The notes beneath the pieces are model-generated. The model did not search any database and was not told the origin of the DNA. It worked only from the letters and a program-made list of their open reading frames with translations. A program made the position numbers and the translations under genes. From NCBI GenBank assembly GCA_036825615.1, contig DAISXY010000003.1, positions 124,001 through 188,000 of the forward strand: a stretch of 64,000 nt of DNA, in the 5' to 3' direction. The stretch comes from JAICXG01 sp036825615 (lineage in GTDB: Bacteria; Verrucomicrobiota; Verrucomicrobiia; Chthoniobacterales; UBA10450). Positions within the stretch are counted from its first letter, which is position 1; each line of letters begins with the position of its first letter. Positions 42,511 to 51,319 of the stretch are shown here, piece by piece.

Positions 42511-44016
42511 ATGGTTTCGGCTTTTCTTAACTCGGTCAAAATCCCGGAGCTGCGCCGTCGGATTTTGTTCACGCTCGCGGTCATCGTGATCGTGCGGCTT
42601 GGCGCGGCGATCACCACGCCCGGGGTTAATCCGGCGGTCTTGCAGGATTGGTTCCATACTTCCTCACAGAGCGCCGGCGGCGGGGTAGCGGCGCTCTTCA
42701 ATTTGTTCAGCGGCGGAGCGCTCGAGAACTGCGCCGTCTTTTCGTTAGGCATCATGCCTTACATCAGCGCCTCGATCATGCTCCAGTTGCTCACGGCGGT
42801 GATCCCGTCACTCAACCGCATGTCGCGCGAAGATGGCGGGCGGCAGAAAATCATGCAGTACACCCGTTACGCCACGGTCGTGCTCTGCATTTTCCAAGGC
42901 TATCTCCTAGCGATTTCCTTCCAGCATCCCGAATCGTATCACACCATGCTGCCCGGGATTACGGAAACGACGACGCGGCTCGGGATCCCGCTGGTGGAAA
43001 ACCTGGGCTGGTCGTTCCGCCTGATCACGGTGATCACGCTCACTACCGGGACCTTGTTCCTGATGTGGTTAGGCGATCAGATCACCGATCGGGGAATTGG
43101 CAACGGCATTTCCCTCATCATTACGATCGGGATCGTGGCGCGCCTGCCGGCGGCGCTGGCGCAGGCATGGAAAACGTTTGTGCCTTCGGCTACGACTGGC
43201 GCGGCGCAGGTTAACCCGGCGATTCTTGTCCTGATGGTCGCGTTTCTCTTCATCGTGATCGCGGCGGTGATTGCGGTGACGCAGGGCGTGCGCAAGATCA
43301 CGGTGCAGTATGCCAAGCGGGTGGTGGGGCGGAAGGTCTACGGCGGCCAGTCACAATATATGCCGCTCAAGGTGAACTACGCCGGGGTCATGCCGATTAT
43401 TTTTGCCTGGGCTTTGCTCCTCTTCCCGACCACGATTGTCGGGCTCGCGTTTAAAAACAGCCGCACCGCCAAGATCATCGCCGATAGCCTTTCCAACGGC
43501 TGGATGCATTATGTTTTTCTTGCAGTGATGATTTTCTTCTTCAGCTATTTCTGGGTCGCGACCCAGTTTCAGCCGGCGCAGATCGCAGACGACCTGAAGA
43601 AGTACGGCGGCTACATCCCGGGGGTGCGTCCGGGCAAACCGACGGCGGACTTTCTTGATTTCACGATGACGCGCCTGACTTTTGCGGGGGCAATCTTTCT
43701 CACCCTGATTGCGGTTCTGCCGAGCCTGCTCAGTCAGGGCTTGCATGTGCCCGTCATCACCTCGCAGTTTTTTGGCGGCACCAGTCTGCTTATTATCGTC
43801 GGCGTGATTCTCGACACGATGCGACAGGTGGAGACGCACCTGATCCAGCGTCATTATGACGGCTTCCTGCGCAAGGGACGGATCCGTGGGCGCGCGTTCG
43901 ATCGTGCGGCCTACAATCGGGGCGAGGCGGCGCAGCAGGGGACACTGATGTGGCTCTACGTTGGGATCGCCGTGCTCGTGATTGGCGGGGTGGCAATTTT
44001 CCTCTACGGGCGCTAG
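42511..44016 (+). CDS. secY: Protein translocase subunit SecY
   Basis: 501 residues, longer than E. coli SecY (443), mainly in periplasmic loops. Ten membrane segments are visible. The first has RRRILFTLAVIVIVRLGAAI; LGIMPYISASIMLQLL is segment 2 with the pore; QGVRKITVQYAKRVVGRK is the large cytoplasmic loop. It forms the protein-conducting channel. A dispersed 9-mer lies in FSLGIMP. The stop TAG is directly followed by the GTG of adk. Confidence 0.96.
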   Translation: MVSAFLNSVKIPELRRRILFTLAVIVIVRLGAAITTPGVNPAVLQDWFHTSSQSAGGGVAALFNLFSGGALENCAVFSLGIMPYISASIMLQLLTAVIPSLNRMSREDGGRQKIMQYTRYATVVLCIFQGYLLAISFQHPESYHTMLPGITETTTRLGIPLVENLGWSFRLITVITLTTGTLFLMWLGDQITDRGIGNGISLIITIGIVARLPAALAQAWKTFVPSATTGAAQVNPAILVLMVAFLFIVIAAVIAVTQGVRKITVQYAKRVVGRKVYGGQSQYMPLKVNYAGVMPIIFAWALLLFPTTIVGLAFKNSRTAKIIADSLSNGWMHYVFLAVMIFFFSYFWVATQFQPAQIADDLKKYGGYIPGVRPGKPTADFLDFTMTRLTFAGAIFLTLIAVLPSLLSQGLHVPVITSQFFGGTSLLIIVGVILDTMRQVETHLIQRHYDGFLRKGRIRGRAFDRAAYNRGEAAQQGTLMWLYVGIAVLVIGGVAIFLYGR

Positions 44017-44670
44017 GTGAAAAGCCACATCGTTCTTCTCGGTGCGCCCGGTTCCGGCAAGGGGACCCAGGCGGAGATGATCACAAGGCATTTTGCGATT
44101 CCGGTCACATCGACGGGAACAATCCTGCGCCGGGAGCGTGATCTCGAGACCGCGCTTGGACTTGAAGCGGACGAGATCTCAAAGCAGGGCGGGCTCGTGC
44201 CGGACGATATCATTGTCCGGCTGATCGAGGACTGGCTGAATCTGCATGGCCAGAACGGCTTTGTCTTCGATGGTTTCCCGCGAACCGTTGGGCAGGCACA
44301 ACGATTGAATCAGATTCTGGCAAAAAAAAATAAAACCCTCGATCTCGCGCTCTGGTTGGATGTATCGGAAAAGACGGTGCGTGATCGCATCGCTGGCCGG
44401 TTGCAATGCCGGCGCTGCGGTTTCACCACCAGCCTGACGAGCGCATGTTTTGCCGAGCGTTCGGTTTGTCCTTACTGCGACGGGCCGCTCATTCGCCGCG
44501 AAGACGATGATGCGAGTGTGCTGCAAACCCGGCTGGCGGAATTCAAGTCCAAGACCGAGCCGCTCCTTTCCTTTTACGAAAAAGACGCAGCCCTGCATCG
44601 GATTGACGGCAATCGCGATCGCGAGTCGGTCTTTGCCGACATCGCCGCCCTGATCGAGGACAAAAAATGA
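44017..44670 (+). CDS. adk: Adenylate kinase with zinc-binding lid
   Basis: 217 residues from GTG. P-loop GAPGSGKGTQAE near residues 8-19, NMP-binding and DGFPRTVGQAQRL. The lid has CRRC and CPYC pairs (four Cys), the zinc-finger form. It equilibrates AMP, ADP and ATP. The start is at the secY stop and the end overlaps map by 4 bases. Confidence 0.94.
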   Translation: MKSHIVLLGAPGSGKGTQAEMITRHFAIPVTSTGTILRRERDLETALGLEADEISKQGGLVPDDIIVRLIEDWLNLHGQNGFVFDGFPRTVGQAQRLNQILAKKNKTLDLALWLDVSEKTVRDRIAGRLQCRRCGFTTSLTSACFAERSVCPYCDGPLIRREDDDASVLQTRLAEFKSKTEPLLSFYEKDAALHRIDGNRDRESVFADIAALIEDKK

Positions 44671-45443
44671 TTCCGATCAAGTCGGCGCGGGAGATCGAGA
44701 AAATGCGGATCGCCTGTCGCACGGCGAGTGATGTGCTCGAGCGCGTGAGCGACATGATTCGTCCCGGCGTGACGACAAAGGAGATTGATCAGGCCGCGGC
44801 CGACCTGATGGCGGAAGCGGGGGTGCGGAGCGCGTTTCTCGGTTATCGCCTGGGCCATCGCGTTTTCCCGGGCAACATCTGCATTTCGATCAACGATGAA
44901 ATTGTGCACGGCATCGGCAGTCAGCGCCGCATCCAGTACGGCGACATCGTCAAGCTTGATATCGGCGTGGTCGAGGATGGCTGGGTTGGTGACACGGCGG
45001 CGACGGTGCCGGTGGGGATGATCGATGAGCGGATTGAGCGGCTCCTCGCGGTCACACAGAGCGCGCTGCAACTCGCGATCGAGCAGGCCAACGCCGGGCA
45101 GCGGCTCGGGGACATCTGCTTTGCGATCGAAGAAGAAGCACGGCGCAACCAGTTCAGCGTGGTGCGCGAGTTCGTCGGCCATGGCGTCGGCCGGAAGCTG
45201 CATGAGGAGCCGCAGGTGCCAAACTATGGCCGGCGCGGAAGTGGGCCGCGGCTGAAGCCGGGGATGACGCTCGCGATCGAACCGATGATTAATCTGGGCG
45301 GGCCGGCCGTGCGCCTGCTCGACGATGGTTGGACGGTTTGCACGGCCGATGGTTTGCCCTCGGCCCATTTCGAACACACCGTGCTCATCACCAAAGCCGA
45401 ACCCGAAATCCTGACATGGCGCGCAAAGACGCAATTGAGGTAG
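44667..45443 (+). CDS. map: Methionine aminopeptidase, type I
   Basis: 258 residues. IKSAREIEKMRIACRTASDV is the family start. Metal ligands: Asp in VKLDIGVVEDG and GDTAAT, His in FVGHGVGRKLHEEP, Glu in AIEPM and in the FEHTVLIT end. It removes the initiator Met. The last 28 bases overlap infA. Confidence 0.95.
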   Translation: MIPIKSAREIEKMRIACRTASDVLERVSDMIRPGVTTKEIDQAAADLMAEAGVRSAFLGYRLGHRVFPGNICISINDEIVHGIGSQRRIQYGDIVKLDIGVVEDGWVGDTAATVPVGMIDERIERLLAVTQSALQLAIEQANAGQRLGDICFAIEEEARRNQFSVVREFVGHGVGRKLHEEPQVPNYGRRGSGPRLKPGMTLAIEPMINLGGPAVRLLDDGWTVCTADGLPSAHFEHTVLITKAEPEILTWRAKTQLR

Positions 45444-45634
45444 AGGGCACTGTGGTCGAGTTGCTCCCGAACACGATGTTCCGGGTCGAGTTGGCGAACG
45501 GGCATCGGGTCCTCGCCCATATCTCCGGCAAAATGCGGATGCACTTCATTCGCATCTTGCCAGGCGACAAAGTTATGCTAGAGATTTCACCCTACGATTT
45601 GTCGAAAGGGCGAATCACTTTTCGCCATCGCTAG
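45416..45634 (+). CDS. infA: Translation initiation factor IF-1, copy 2 (operon copy)
   Basis: 72 residues; MARKDAIEVEGTVVELLPNT and VLAHISGKMRMHFIRILPGD. It begins inside the 3' end of map. It differs from copy 1 (3413) at roughly a third of positions. A hairpin with a U-run follows it. Confidence 0.95.
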   Translation: MARKDAIEVEGTVVELLPNTMFRVELANGHRVLAHISGKMRMHFIRILPGDKVMLEISPYDLSKGRITFRHR

Positions 45635-45659
45635 CGCGGAGAAAAGGCTCCGCGTTTTT
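45635..45659 (+). terminator. Hairpin terminator between infA and rpmJ
   Basis: CGCGGAG - AAAAGG - CTCCGCG followed by TTTTT. It is a compact 7-bp GC stem with a U-run, so it should end or weaken transcription from the spc part before rpmJ-rpsM-rpsK-rpsD. Confidence 0.75.
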
Positions 45660-45673
45660 CGTCTCGTAAAGCC

Positions 45674-45790
45674 ATGAAAGTGCGACCGTCAGTAAAAAGA
45701 CTCTGTGAAGCGTGCCGAATTGTGAAGCGCAAGAACGTGGTGCGTGTGATCTGCAGCAAGAACCCGCGTCACAAACAAAGACAGGGATAA
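45674..45790 (+). CDS. rpmJ: 50S ribosomal protein L36
   Basis: 38 residues: MKVRPSVKRLCEACRIVKRK and VVRVICSKNPRHKQRQG. The Cys-x2-Cys, Cys and His zinc ligands are present (the C+ form). It lies 14 bases after the terminator hairpin. Confidence 0.95.
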   Translation: MKVRPSVKRLCEACRIVKRKNVVRVICSKNPRHKQRQG

Positions 45791-45829
45791 CAGAAAGCGG
45801 AAAGCTGAAAGCAGAAAGCTGAAATAGAT

Positions 45830-46225
45830 ATGCCGAGATTATTGGGAGTGGAGATTCCAGCCGAGAAGCGCATTGAAGCGTCGCTGACTTACATTTACGG
45901 CGTCGGGCCGACGACCGCGAAACGTGTCCTCGAACAAACCAACATCGACCCGAACACGCGGGCGAAAGACCTGAGCCCGCAGCAGATCAACGAGATCGTT
46001 CACACGATCACAAACAACAAAATTCCAATCGAAGGCGATCTTCGACGTGAAGTGCAGGCCAATCTCAAGCGCCTCCAGGCGATCAATTGTTATCGCGGGA
46101 TTCGGCATCGCCGCGGCTTACCCGTGCGCGGCCAGCGCACTTCCACCAACGCCCGCACCCGCAAAGGTCCGCGCAAGACCGTCGGCGTCATTCGCAATAA
46201 AGAGGCAAAAGCAGGGAAGGTTTAA
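45830..46225 (+). CDS. rpsM: 30S ribosomal protein S13
   Basis: 131 residues. PRLLGVEIPAEKRIEASLTY, IYGVGPTTAKRVLE, and the C-terminal RHRRGLPVRGQRTSTNARTR. It bridges to the 50S subunit and touches P-site tRNA. Confidence 0.97.
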   Translation: MPRLLGVEIPAEKRIEASLTYIYGVGPTTAKRVLEQTNIDPNTRAKDLSPQQINEIVHTITNNKIPIEGDLRREVQANLKRLQAINCYRGIRHRRGLPVRGQRTSTNARTRKGPRKTVGVIRNKEAKAGKV

Positions 46226-46239
46226 CCTAACGACGAACG

Positions 46240-46893
46240 ATGGCAGAAGAACCCGAAAACCAAACGCCAGCGGAAGTGCCCGCGACTGAAGCACCCGCGG
46301 CGCAAGCGAACACGCCGGAGGAGCAGCCAAAATCCGCCGGCCAAACCACCGCGCCCCCGAGCGAAGCACCCGCGACTGCTGAACCCGCGCCGGTCAAATC
46401 CGCGGCGAAAAAAGGCGCGAAAAAAAGCTCGAAGAAAGCTGCGCCTGCAGGCGCAGCGCCCGCAGCTGAAGCGCCCAAGGAAAATCTCTCGCTCGATCCG
46501 AACGAGATCGAGAAGCCGAAAATCATCAAGGCGAAAGGAAGCAAGAACGTGCATTCCGGTTACGCGCACGTGCTTTCCACTTTTAATAACACGATCGTCA
46601 CGATTACCGATTTGCAGGGCAACGTGATCGGCTGGTCGAGCGCCGGTAAAGTTGGCTTCAAAGGCTCGCGCAAAAGCACCGCCTATGCTGCGCAGATGGT
46701 CGCGCAGGACGCCTCGCGCCAGGCAATGGGCCACGGCCTCAAGGAGGTCGAAGTTCTCGTCAAAGGTCCCGGCGCGGGACGCGAGTCCGCGGTCCGCGCG
46801 CTCCAGGCCGTCGGGCTTGATCTCACCATCATTCGCGACGTCACGCCTGTCCCCCACAATGGCTGCCGTCCACCAAAACAACGTCGCGTCTGA
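46240..46893 (+). CDS. rpsK: 30S ribosomal protein S11 with long N-terminal extension
   Basis: 217 residues against about 129 in E. coli. The last 125 or so are normal S11 (NVHSGYAHVLSTFNNTIVTI, GFKGSRKSTAYAAQMVAQ, TPVPHNGCRPPKQRRV). The first 90 are low-complexity Ala/Pro/Glu/Lys (AEEPENQTPAEVPATEAPA, KKGAKKSSKKAAPAG). No internal ATG gives a usual-length start with a good leader. The extension may reach out from the platform near the mRNA exit. Confidence 0.93.
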   Translation: MAEEPENQTPAEVPATEAPAAQANTPEEQPKSAGQTTAPPSEAPATAEPAPVKSAAKKGAKKSSKKAAPAGAAPAAEAPKENLSLDPNEIEKPKIIKAKGSKNVHSGYAHVLSTFNNTIVTITDLQGNVIGWSSAGKVGFKGSRKSTAYAAQMVAQDASRQAMGHGLKEVEVLVKGPGAGRESAVRALQAVGLDLTIIRDVTPVPHNGCRPPKQRRV

Positions 46894-46932
46894 GCGCTTC
46901 ACGATTCCACGATTCTCGATTCACGCTATCCA

Positions 46933-47544
46933 ATGGCCAGATACACCGGACCCAAAACGAAAATCTCCCGGCGCTACGGCGTGCCGCTTTTCGGGAGCAC
47001 CAAAGCACTCGAGCGAAAAAACTACCCGCCGGGCATGCACGGACCCAAGGGCTCGCGCCGGAAGCAATCCGACTACGCGATTGCGCTGGGAGAAAAGCAG
47101 AAGCTGCGCTTCCAGTACGGTCTAATGGAAAAACAGTTTCGCCGCATTTTTGAAGTCGCGCTGAAAAGGCGCGGTGTGACCGGCGAAACCCTGCTGCAAC
47201 TGCTAGAGACCCGGCTTGACAACGTCATCTTTCGTCTCGGTCTCGCGAACACGCGCGCAGCTGCGCGCCAGCTCGTTTCTCACGGACACGTGCAGGTCAA
47301 CGGCAAGAACGTCAACATTTCCTCCTTCAACCTGAGAGCGGGCGATGAGGTCGCGATCAAAGATCGCCCGAAATCGCGCCAGCTCGCCCTCCGCAACCTC
47401 GAGCTGACCCAGATCGCGCCGGTGCCGGATTGGCTGACGGTGGATCGCGACGCGCTCAAGGGCAAAGTCGCGCACATCCCCTCGCGCGAAGAGATGCAGC
47501 CGATCGTGAACGAACAGCTCATCGTCGAGTTGTATTCGCGATAG
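46933..47544 (+). CDS. rpsD: 30S ribosomal protein S4
   Basis: 203 residues. MARYTGPKTKISRRYGVPLF, an S4 domain with LETRLDNVIFRLGLANTRAA and RQLVSHGHVQVNGKNVNI. It ends the cluster: rpoA and rplQ, which usually follow, are absent here. Confidence 0.97.
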   Translation: MARYTGPKTKISRRYGVPLFGSTKALERKNYPPGMHGPKGSRRKQSDYAIALGEKQKLRFQYGLMEKQFRRIFEVALKRRGVTGETLLQLLETRLDNVIFRLGLANTRAAARQLVSHGHVQVNGKNVNISSFNLRAGDEVAIKDRPKSRQLALRNLELTQIAPVPDWLTVDRDALKGKVAHIPSREEMQPIVNEQLIVELYSR

Positions 47545-47557
47545 GGCGAGTTCGGGT

Positions 47558-47610
47558 CTGTAGCGGGTGTCTGCGGTGGCCGAACCGTCCGTGTTGCAGA
47601 GCCGCTACAG
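47558..47610. terminator. Long-loop inverted repeat after rpsD
   Basis: CTGTAGCGG (47558-47566) and CCGCTACAG (47602-47610) are perfect 9-bp arms with GC-rich DNA between them. It separates rpsD from the oppositely oriented small gene. There is no U-run, so it may be a REP-type repeat more than a classic terminator. Confidence 0.45.
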
Positions 47611-47835
47611 GGTTTCCAAGAGCGCAAGGGCTTTGTCGTAGCTGCCCCGCGCGAGGTAATGGCCGAGCCGCGCGTCAATTGGCTGAGGAAGCGACTTGGC
47701 GAGAGTGTCGATTCGTTCTGAGACGGCCTGCAAGCGGGCAAGGTGACGCTCGGGATCGCGCCGGCTCGCTTCATCTCCGATGATGCGAAGACGTTCTCGG
47801 AGGGCGGAGGCGAGTTCGGCTTCAGCTGAGTTCAT
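47605..47835 (-). CDS. Small helical hypothetical protein
   Basis: 76 residues from ATG 47835, mostly helix (SAEAELASALRERLRIIGDE, then RLQAVSERIDTLAKSLP and a final GSYDKALALLETL). No family recognised. It is divergent from the response regulator at 47887 across 51 bases. Confidence 0.5.
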   Translation of the reverse strand: MNSAEAELASALRERLRIIGDEASRRDPERHLARLQAVSERIDTLAKSLPQPIDARLGHYLARGSYDKALALLETL

Positions 47836-47886
47836 TCTCGAAAAGTTAAGCTTGAATCGGCTGTTGTTTTCTCGCAAGCCTCCGGA

Positions 47887-48303
47887 ATGGCTGGAACTGA
47901 AATGAAACGCGTCCTGATCGTGGACGATGACCCTGCGATTCTCCGCATCATTCGCGAGACGTTGCAGAATTTTTTGCACTGGGAGGTCGATAGCTCGCCC
48001 AAACCGGAGTACGCTTTCGAGCTGGCGCTGAAAAAGAATTACGACCTGATGATCTTCGATTTTTCAATGCCGATGATCGACGGGACGTTACTTTTTCTGC
48101 TCATTTCAAAGGCTTATGAGAACGCCACGCCTGCGCGACGGATGCCACCGCTGCTGCTGGTTTCGGGCCAGGGCCAGGACGACCGTGCCCAGGAGTTGCT
48201 GAAGGAGGCGCGGGTGGCGGGATTCCTGCCGAAGCCCTTCACGATTAATCGCCTCCTCGAGAAGGTGCGCGCCTGTGTCCCCGAGACGTCGGCGGCGGCC
48301 TGA
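47887..48303 (+). CDS. Single-domain response regulator (CheY-like receiver)
   Basis: 138 residues; a second start at 47902 (MKRVLIVDDD) is also possible. The acidic pocket is in VLIVDDDPA, the phospho-acceptor Asp in LMIFDFSMPMID, the switch Ser in LLLVSGQG and the Lys in FLPKPF. No output domain, so it must act by protein contact, for instance on pilus or motility control. No kinase is adjacent. Confidence 0.85.
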   Translation: MAGTEMKRVLIVDDDPAILRIIRETLQNFLHWEVDSSPKPEYAFELALKKNYDLMIFDFSMPMIDGTLLFLLISKAYENATPARRMPPLLLVSGQGQDDRAQELLKEARVAGFLPKPFTINRLLEKVRACVPETSAAA

Positions 48304-48309
48304 CGCTGA

Positions 48310-48699
48310 TCAGCCGCGGCGGCTCGCCTGCTCTTCCAGCTGGCGGCGCGCTTCCAGCCAATCGTCGGAGGAAGTGCCCGGCCGACCTTCGCGCATCCGC
48401 TCTTGCGAAATGAAGTAGGCGCGAATCCGGATTTCGGCGTCCGAGATTTCGATCGCCGCAGCCGCTTCTCTTGGCGCGATTGCCCTGGTCTTGCGCGGCG
48501 CCGAAGCTTTGCGCGGAGTGGAGCCGCGCGGCTTGGGAACCGATTTCGATTTTGGGCTTTTCGTCGAGGAAGCTTTTGGTCGCGTGGATTTGGCGGCGGG
48601 TTTTGCTGCCCCATCGCCATTTTGGGGAGTGGGAATTGGTTCGGCCGGAGCGCTCAGAGGCGCCGCCGCTTCCTTCGATTTTTTTGAACTTTTCGCCAT
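48310..48699 (-). CDS. DUF2934 domain protein with basic low-complexity tail
   Basis: 129 residues. Residues 1-75 are Lys/Pro/Ser/Ala-rich and histone H1-like (AAKSTRPKASSTKSPKSKS). Residues 82-125 hold a DUF2934 domain (ISDAEIRIRAYFISQERMRE, then DWLEARRQLEE). The basic tail suggests nucleic acid binding. Function unknown. Confidence 0.7.
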   Translation of the reverse strand: MAKSSKKSKEAAAPLSAPAEPIPTPQNGDGAAKPAAKSTRPKASSTKSPKSKSVPKPRGSTPRKASAPRKTRAIAPREAAAAIEISDAEIRIRAYFISQERMREGRPGTSSDDWLEARRQLEEQASRRG

Positions 48700-48787
48700 T
48701 TACTTTTCCTCTGCCTCGGCAAGCCTGTACGCGCAGGAAAAAGCGGCGCAAGCAGAAATCGGCACCTATCCGCAGATCAGTCGCAGT

Positions 48788-49216
48788 ATGAGGCATTTTC
48801 TTTTTCGCTGGGCAATCACCACGATCGCCGTGCTCGTCGCGGCCGGGGTGATTCACGGGATCCGTTATGATAGCCTGACGTCGCTGGTCGGAGCGGCGCT
48901 CCTGCTCGGGATTCTGAATGCCTTCCTCCGTCCCATTCTTCTCCTGCTCGCGGCGCCGCTTATCATCCTCACGCTTGGCCTCTTCATCTTCGTCGTGAAC
49001 GCGCTTATGCTTCTGCTCGTAAAGGACATCGTGCCTGGATTTCAAGTCGACAGTTTCGGGAGCGCCTTTTGGGGGGCGATTCTGATCAGCCTTGTCAGCT
49101 GGCTGCTCAGTGCATTCTTCCGCGGCAGTGATGGGCGCGTTTACCCCATCACTCATCACACTGGGATGAAACGAGTGCAGGGGCGCGTGGTCGGAAGCAG
49201 CAAACCGGGCGAATAA
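48788..49216 (+). CDS. Four-TM membrane protein, holin superfamily IV (PF04020-like)
   Basis: 142 residues from ATG 48788. Four membrane segments: FRWAITTIAVLVAAGVI, LVGAALLLGILNAFLRPILL, LIILTLGLFIFVVNALMLLL and SAFWGAILISLVSWLLSAFF. ILNAFLRPILLLLAAPL is the family hallmark. The real function of these holin-like proteins is unsettled. Confidence 0.8.
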   Translation: MRHFLFRWAITTIAVLVAAGVIHGIRYDSLTSLVGAALLLGILNAFLRPILLLLAAPLIILTLGLFIFVVNALMLLLVKDIVPGFQVDSFGSAFWGAILISLVSWLLSAFFRGSDGRVYPITHHTGMKRVQGRVVGSSKPGE

Positions 49217-49386
49217 ACTCCGATCCCGGGGCAAGGCGGCGGTGCATGGTCAGCGCCGGTTGAAAAAGCCCACGCCTAACGACTGCATTGCCCTCATCGG
49301 CAGGGCACTTTGGACACTGGCAACAGGGCTGGTCTGGTTCCTGCTTTTACCTCTCCCGCAGTCCGAACACCGCTTTTGCCATAACC

Positions 49387-51171
49387 ATGATCTCGAAACT
49401 CCGAAATTCATTCTGCTGCGGGTTGGCTCTCCTGCTCGCCGCCAGCTCGATTTGTTTTGCGCAGGAGGCGGAAACGATCGCCGGCAAGTCTGCGCAAACG
49501 CCGGCAGCGGCTCCCGCGCTGCCCGCGCAGGGGGCCAAGCCAGCTCCGATCACTCTTGTGCAGGGCGCGCCCGCATCCAAGCCCACGATGGTGGTGCAGG
49601 CGCGCACCAACCCGCCCGCAGCCAGCGCCCCCGTCCCCGGGAGCACGCCATCAGCCCCGGGCATCGCCCCTACTTCCGTGATCGAAGGAGGCGGGCCGGG
49701 CGTACGCGAATTTCAGGGCGACGATGTCGGTCAGGTGCTGCGCCTGCTCGCCCGCCAGGCGAAAATCAATCTGGTGGTGAGCGATGCCGTCAATGGCACC
49801 GTCACGATGCGGCTTGAAGATGTCACCGCACTCCAGGCCATCGCCATCATCGTCAAGGCAAGGGGTCTGGTGATGGATAAGATCGACGACGTCTATTACA
49901 TCAAGACCGCCGCCGAACGGACCGCCGAGCCGACCGAGAGCGGGAGTTACCAATTCAGCTACGCCCGCGCGAAGGAGGTCGCTCCCTTGGTCGCGACCCA
50001 GCTCGCGAGCAAGGAACCGCCCCAGATCGACGAACGCACCAATACGATCTTCTTTCGCGAGACCCGCAGTAATATCGACAATGTTCGCAAGATGCTGGCG
50101 CAAATCGATCGACCCACCAAGCAGGTCATGATCGAGGCCCGCCTCGTCGAGGTCACCGCAAATCCGAAGCAGAGCTACGGCATCAACTGGGCAGGCGTGG
50201 TCGGCAGTTCCACCACTCCCCAGACCTTCAAGTATGCCGGCAGCAACCCGGAGACTGCGCCCTCCTTTGTCACTGATTCGACCGGTGTGCCACATGAGGT
50301 GCCCGGCCAGCCGGCGCAGGGGAAATTTGACCCCACCACCGGCAAGCTTCTCGGGACCGACTTCTTTCTCGACAACAGTCTCAAGGCGATCGCGGGTCAG
50401 TTTGCGATTCTCTCGGTCCCGCAGATGTCGGCTACGGTGCGGCTGCTGAACGAAGATCAGGATGCAGAATTTCTCGCCAATCCTCGCGTCGTCACGGCCG
50501 ACAACATGGAAGCTACAATCAAGATCGTGCGCAACCAGCCGGTGCCGCAGCTAAATTTCAACGAGCAGACTGCCACCGCGGTCTTTGGCGGCTTCCAGGA
50601 CAAGATCTTCGGCAACACCCTGGTCGTCAGGCCATCGGTCAACAAGGATGATTTCATCACCCTGAGCGTGAAGCCGGAGATCAGTAACAAGGTCTTTGAT
50701 CAACCGTTCACCTTCGCCGGCGCCACCGTTACCAGCCCGGTGATTGATACCCGATCGCTGCAGTCAAATGTCCTGATCAAGAGTGGCGATACCCTCGCGA
50801 TCGGCGGATTGCTTCAGGACGAAGTGAGCAAAGGCCGCACGAAAGTCCCGGTGCTCGGCGATTTGCCGATCCTCGGCTACCTCTTTCAGGAACACCTCAA
50901 CGCCCGCACCAAGCGCAACCTGCTTGTTTTCGTCACGCCGACAATTATCGACCAACGCTACGGCACTGGGCTCGAGGATCAGGTCTCCGGCTTGCACCAC
51001 AGCGAGGAGGACTTTGCCGATCCGAATGGCTGGCGCAACAATGCCCGCGGTGCCGTTCGCCTCGTGCCAACCTCGAACCGCGAGATCGCGAGCGATTATC
51101 CCAAGCCGGGCATCGCCCCGCCGCCGGCGAAAATGCGTTTCATGAGCACGGCCAAGGAGCGCGAGGAGTAG
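49387..51171 (+). CDS. pilQ: Type IV pilus / type II-like outer-membrane secretin
   Basis: 594 residues with a signal peptide (NSFCCGLALLLAASSICFA). A Pro/Ala-rich linker is followed by an STN-like domain (FQGDDVGQVLRLLARQAKIN), an N1/NolW module (YARAKEVAPLVATQLAS) and the secretin barrel. The barrel has VRLLNEDQDAEFLANPRVVT, SGDTLAIGGLLQDE and the signature VPVLGDLPILGYLF. It forms the pore for pili or DNA. PilQ is the likeliest role because pilT genes are in the window, but GspD-type cannot be excluded. Confidence 0.85.
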   Translation: MISKLRNSFCCGLALLLAASSICFAQEAETIAGKSAQTPAAAPALPAQGAKPAPITLVQGAPASKPTMVVQARTNPPAASAPVPGSTPSAPGIAPTSVIEGGGPGVREFQGDDVGQVLRLLARQAKINLVVSDAVNGTVTMRLEDVTALQAIAIIVKARGLVMDKIDDVYYIKTAAERTAEPTESGSYQFSYARAKEVAPLVATQLASKEPPQIDERTNTIFFRETRSNIDNVRKMLAQIDRPTKQVMIEARLVEVTANPKQSYGINWAGVVGSSTTPQTFKYAGSNPETAPSFVTDSTGVPHEVPGQPAQGKFDPTTGKLLGTDFFLDNSLKAIAGQFAILSVPQMSATVRLLNEDQDAEFLANPRVVTADNMEATIKIVRNQPVPQLNFNEQTATAVFGGFQDKIFGNTLVVRPSVNKDDFITLSVKPEISNKVFDQPFTFAGATVTSPVIDTRSLQSNVLIKSGDTLAIGGLLQDEVSKGRTKVPVLGDLPILGYLFQEHLNARTKRNLLVFVTPTIIDQRYGTGLEDQVSGLHHSEEDFADPNGWRNNARGAVRLVPTSNREIASDYPKPGIAPPPAKMRFMSTAKEREE

Positions 51172-51198
51172 AAACGAATTCTTTGTGGGTTGAAACGG

Positions 51199-51235
51199 GG
51201 CGGACCTTCACTCCTTGGGTCCGCCTCGATTCTTT
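51199..51235 (+). terminator. Terminator after the secretin gene
   Basis: GGCGGACC (51199-51206) pairs with GGTCCGCC (51218-51225), followed by TCGATTCTTTT. It separates the secretin from the menaquinone genes. Confidence 0.6.
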
Positions 51236-51319
51236 TGCGGCCTGCTTTTAGTTGCGTCCTCGCCCTCTGCTGTGCATGATTAGCCGCCCAACTTTCCCCG
51301 TAAGGAACGCAGATTGTTC

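Noticed and set aside
43351..44091. 246-codon frame opposite secY
   Set aside because: Rich in His, Arg and Pro, with no domain; secY is certain on the other strand.
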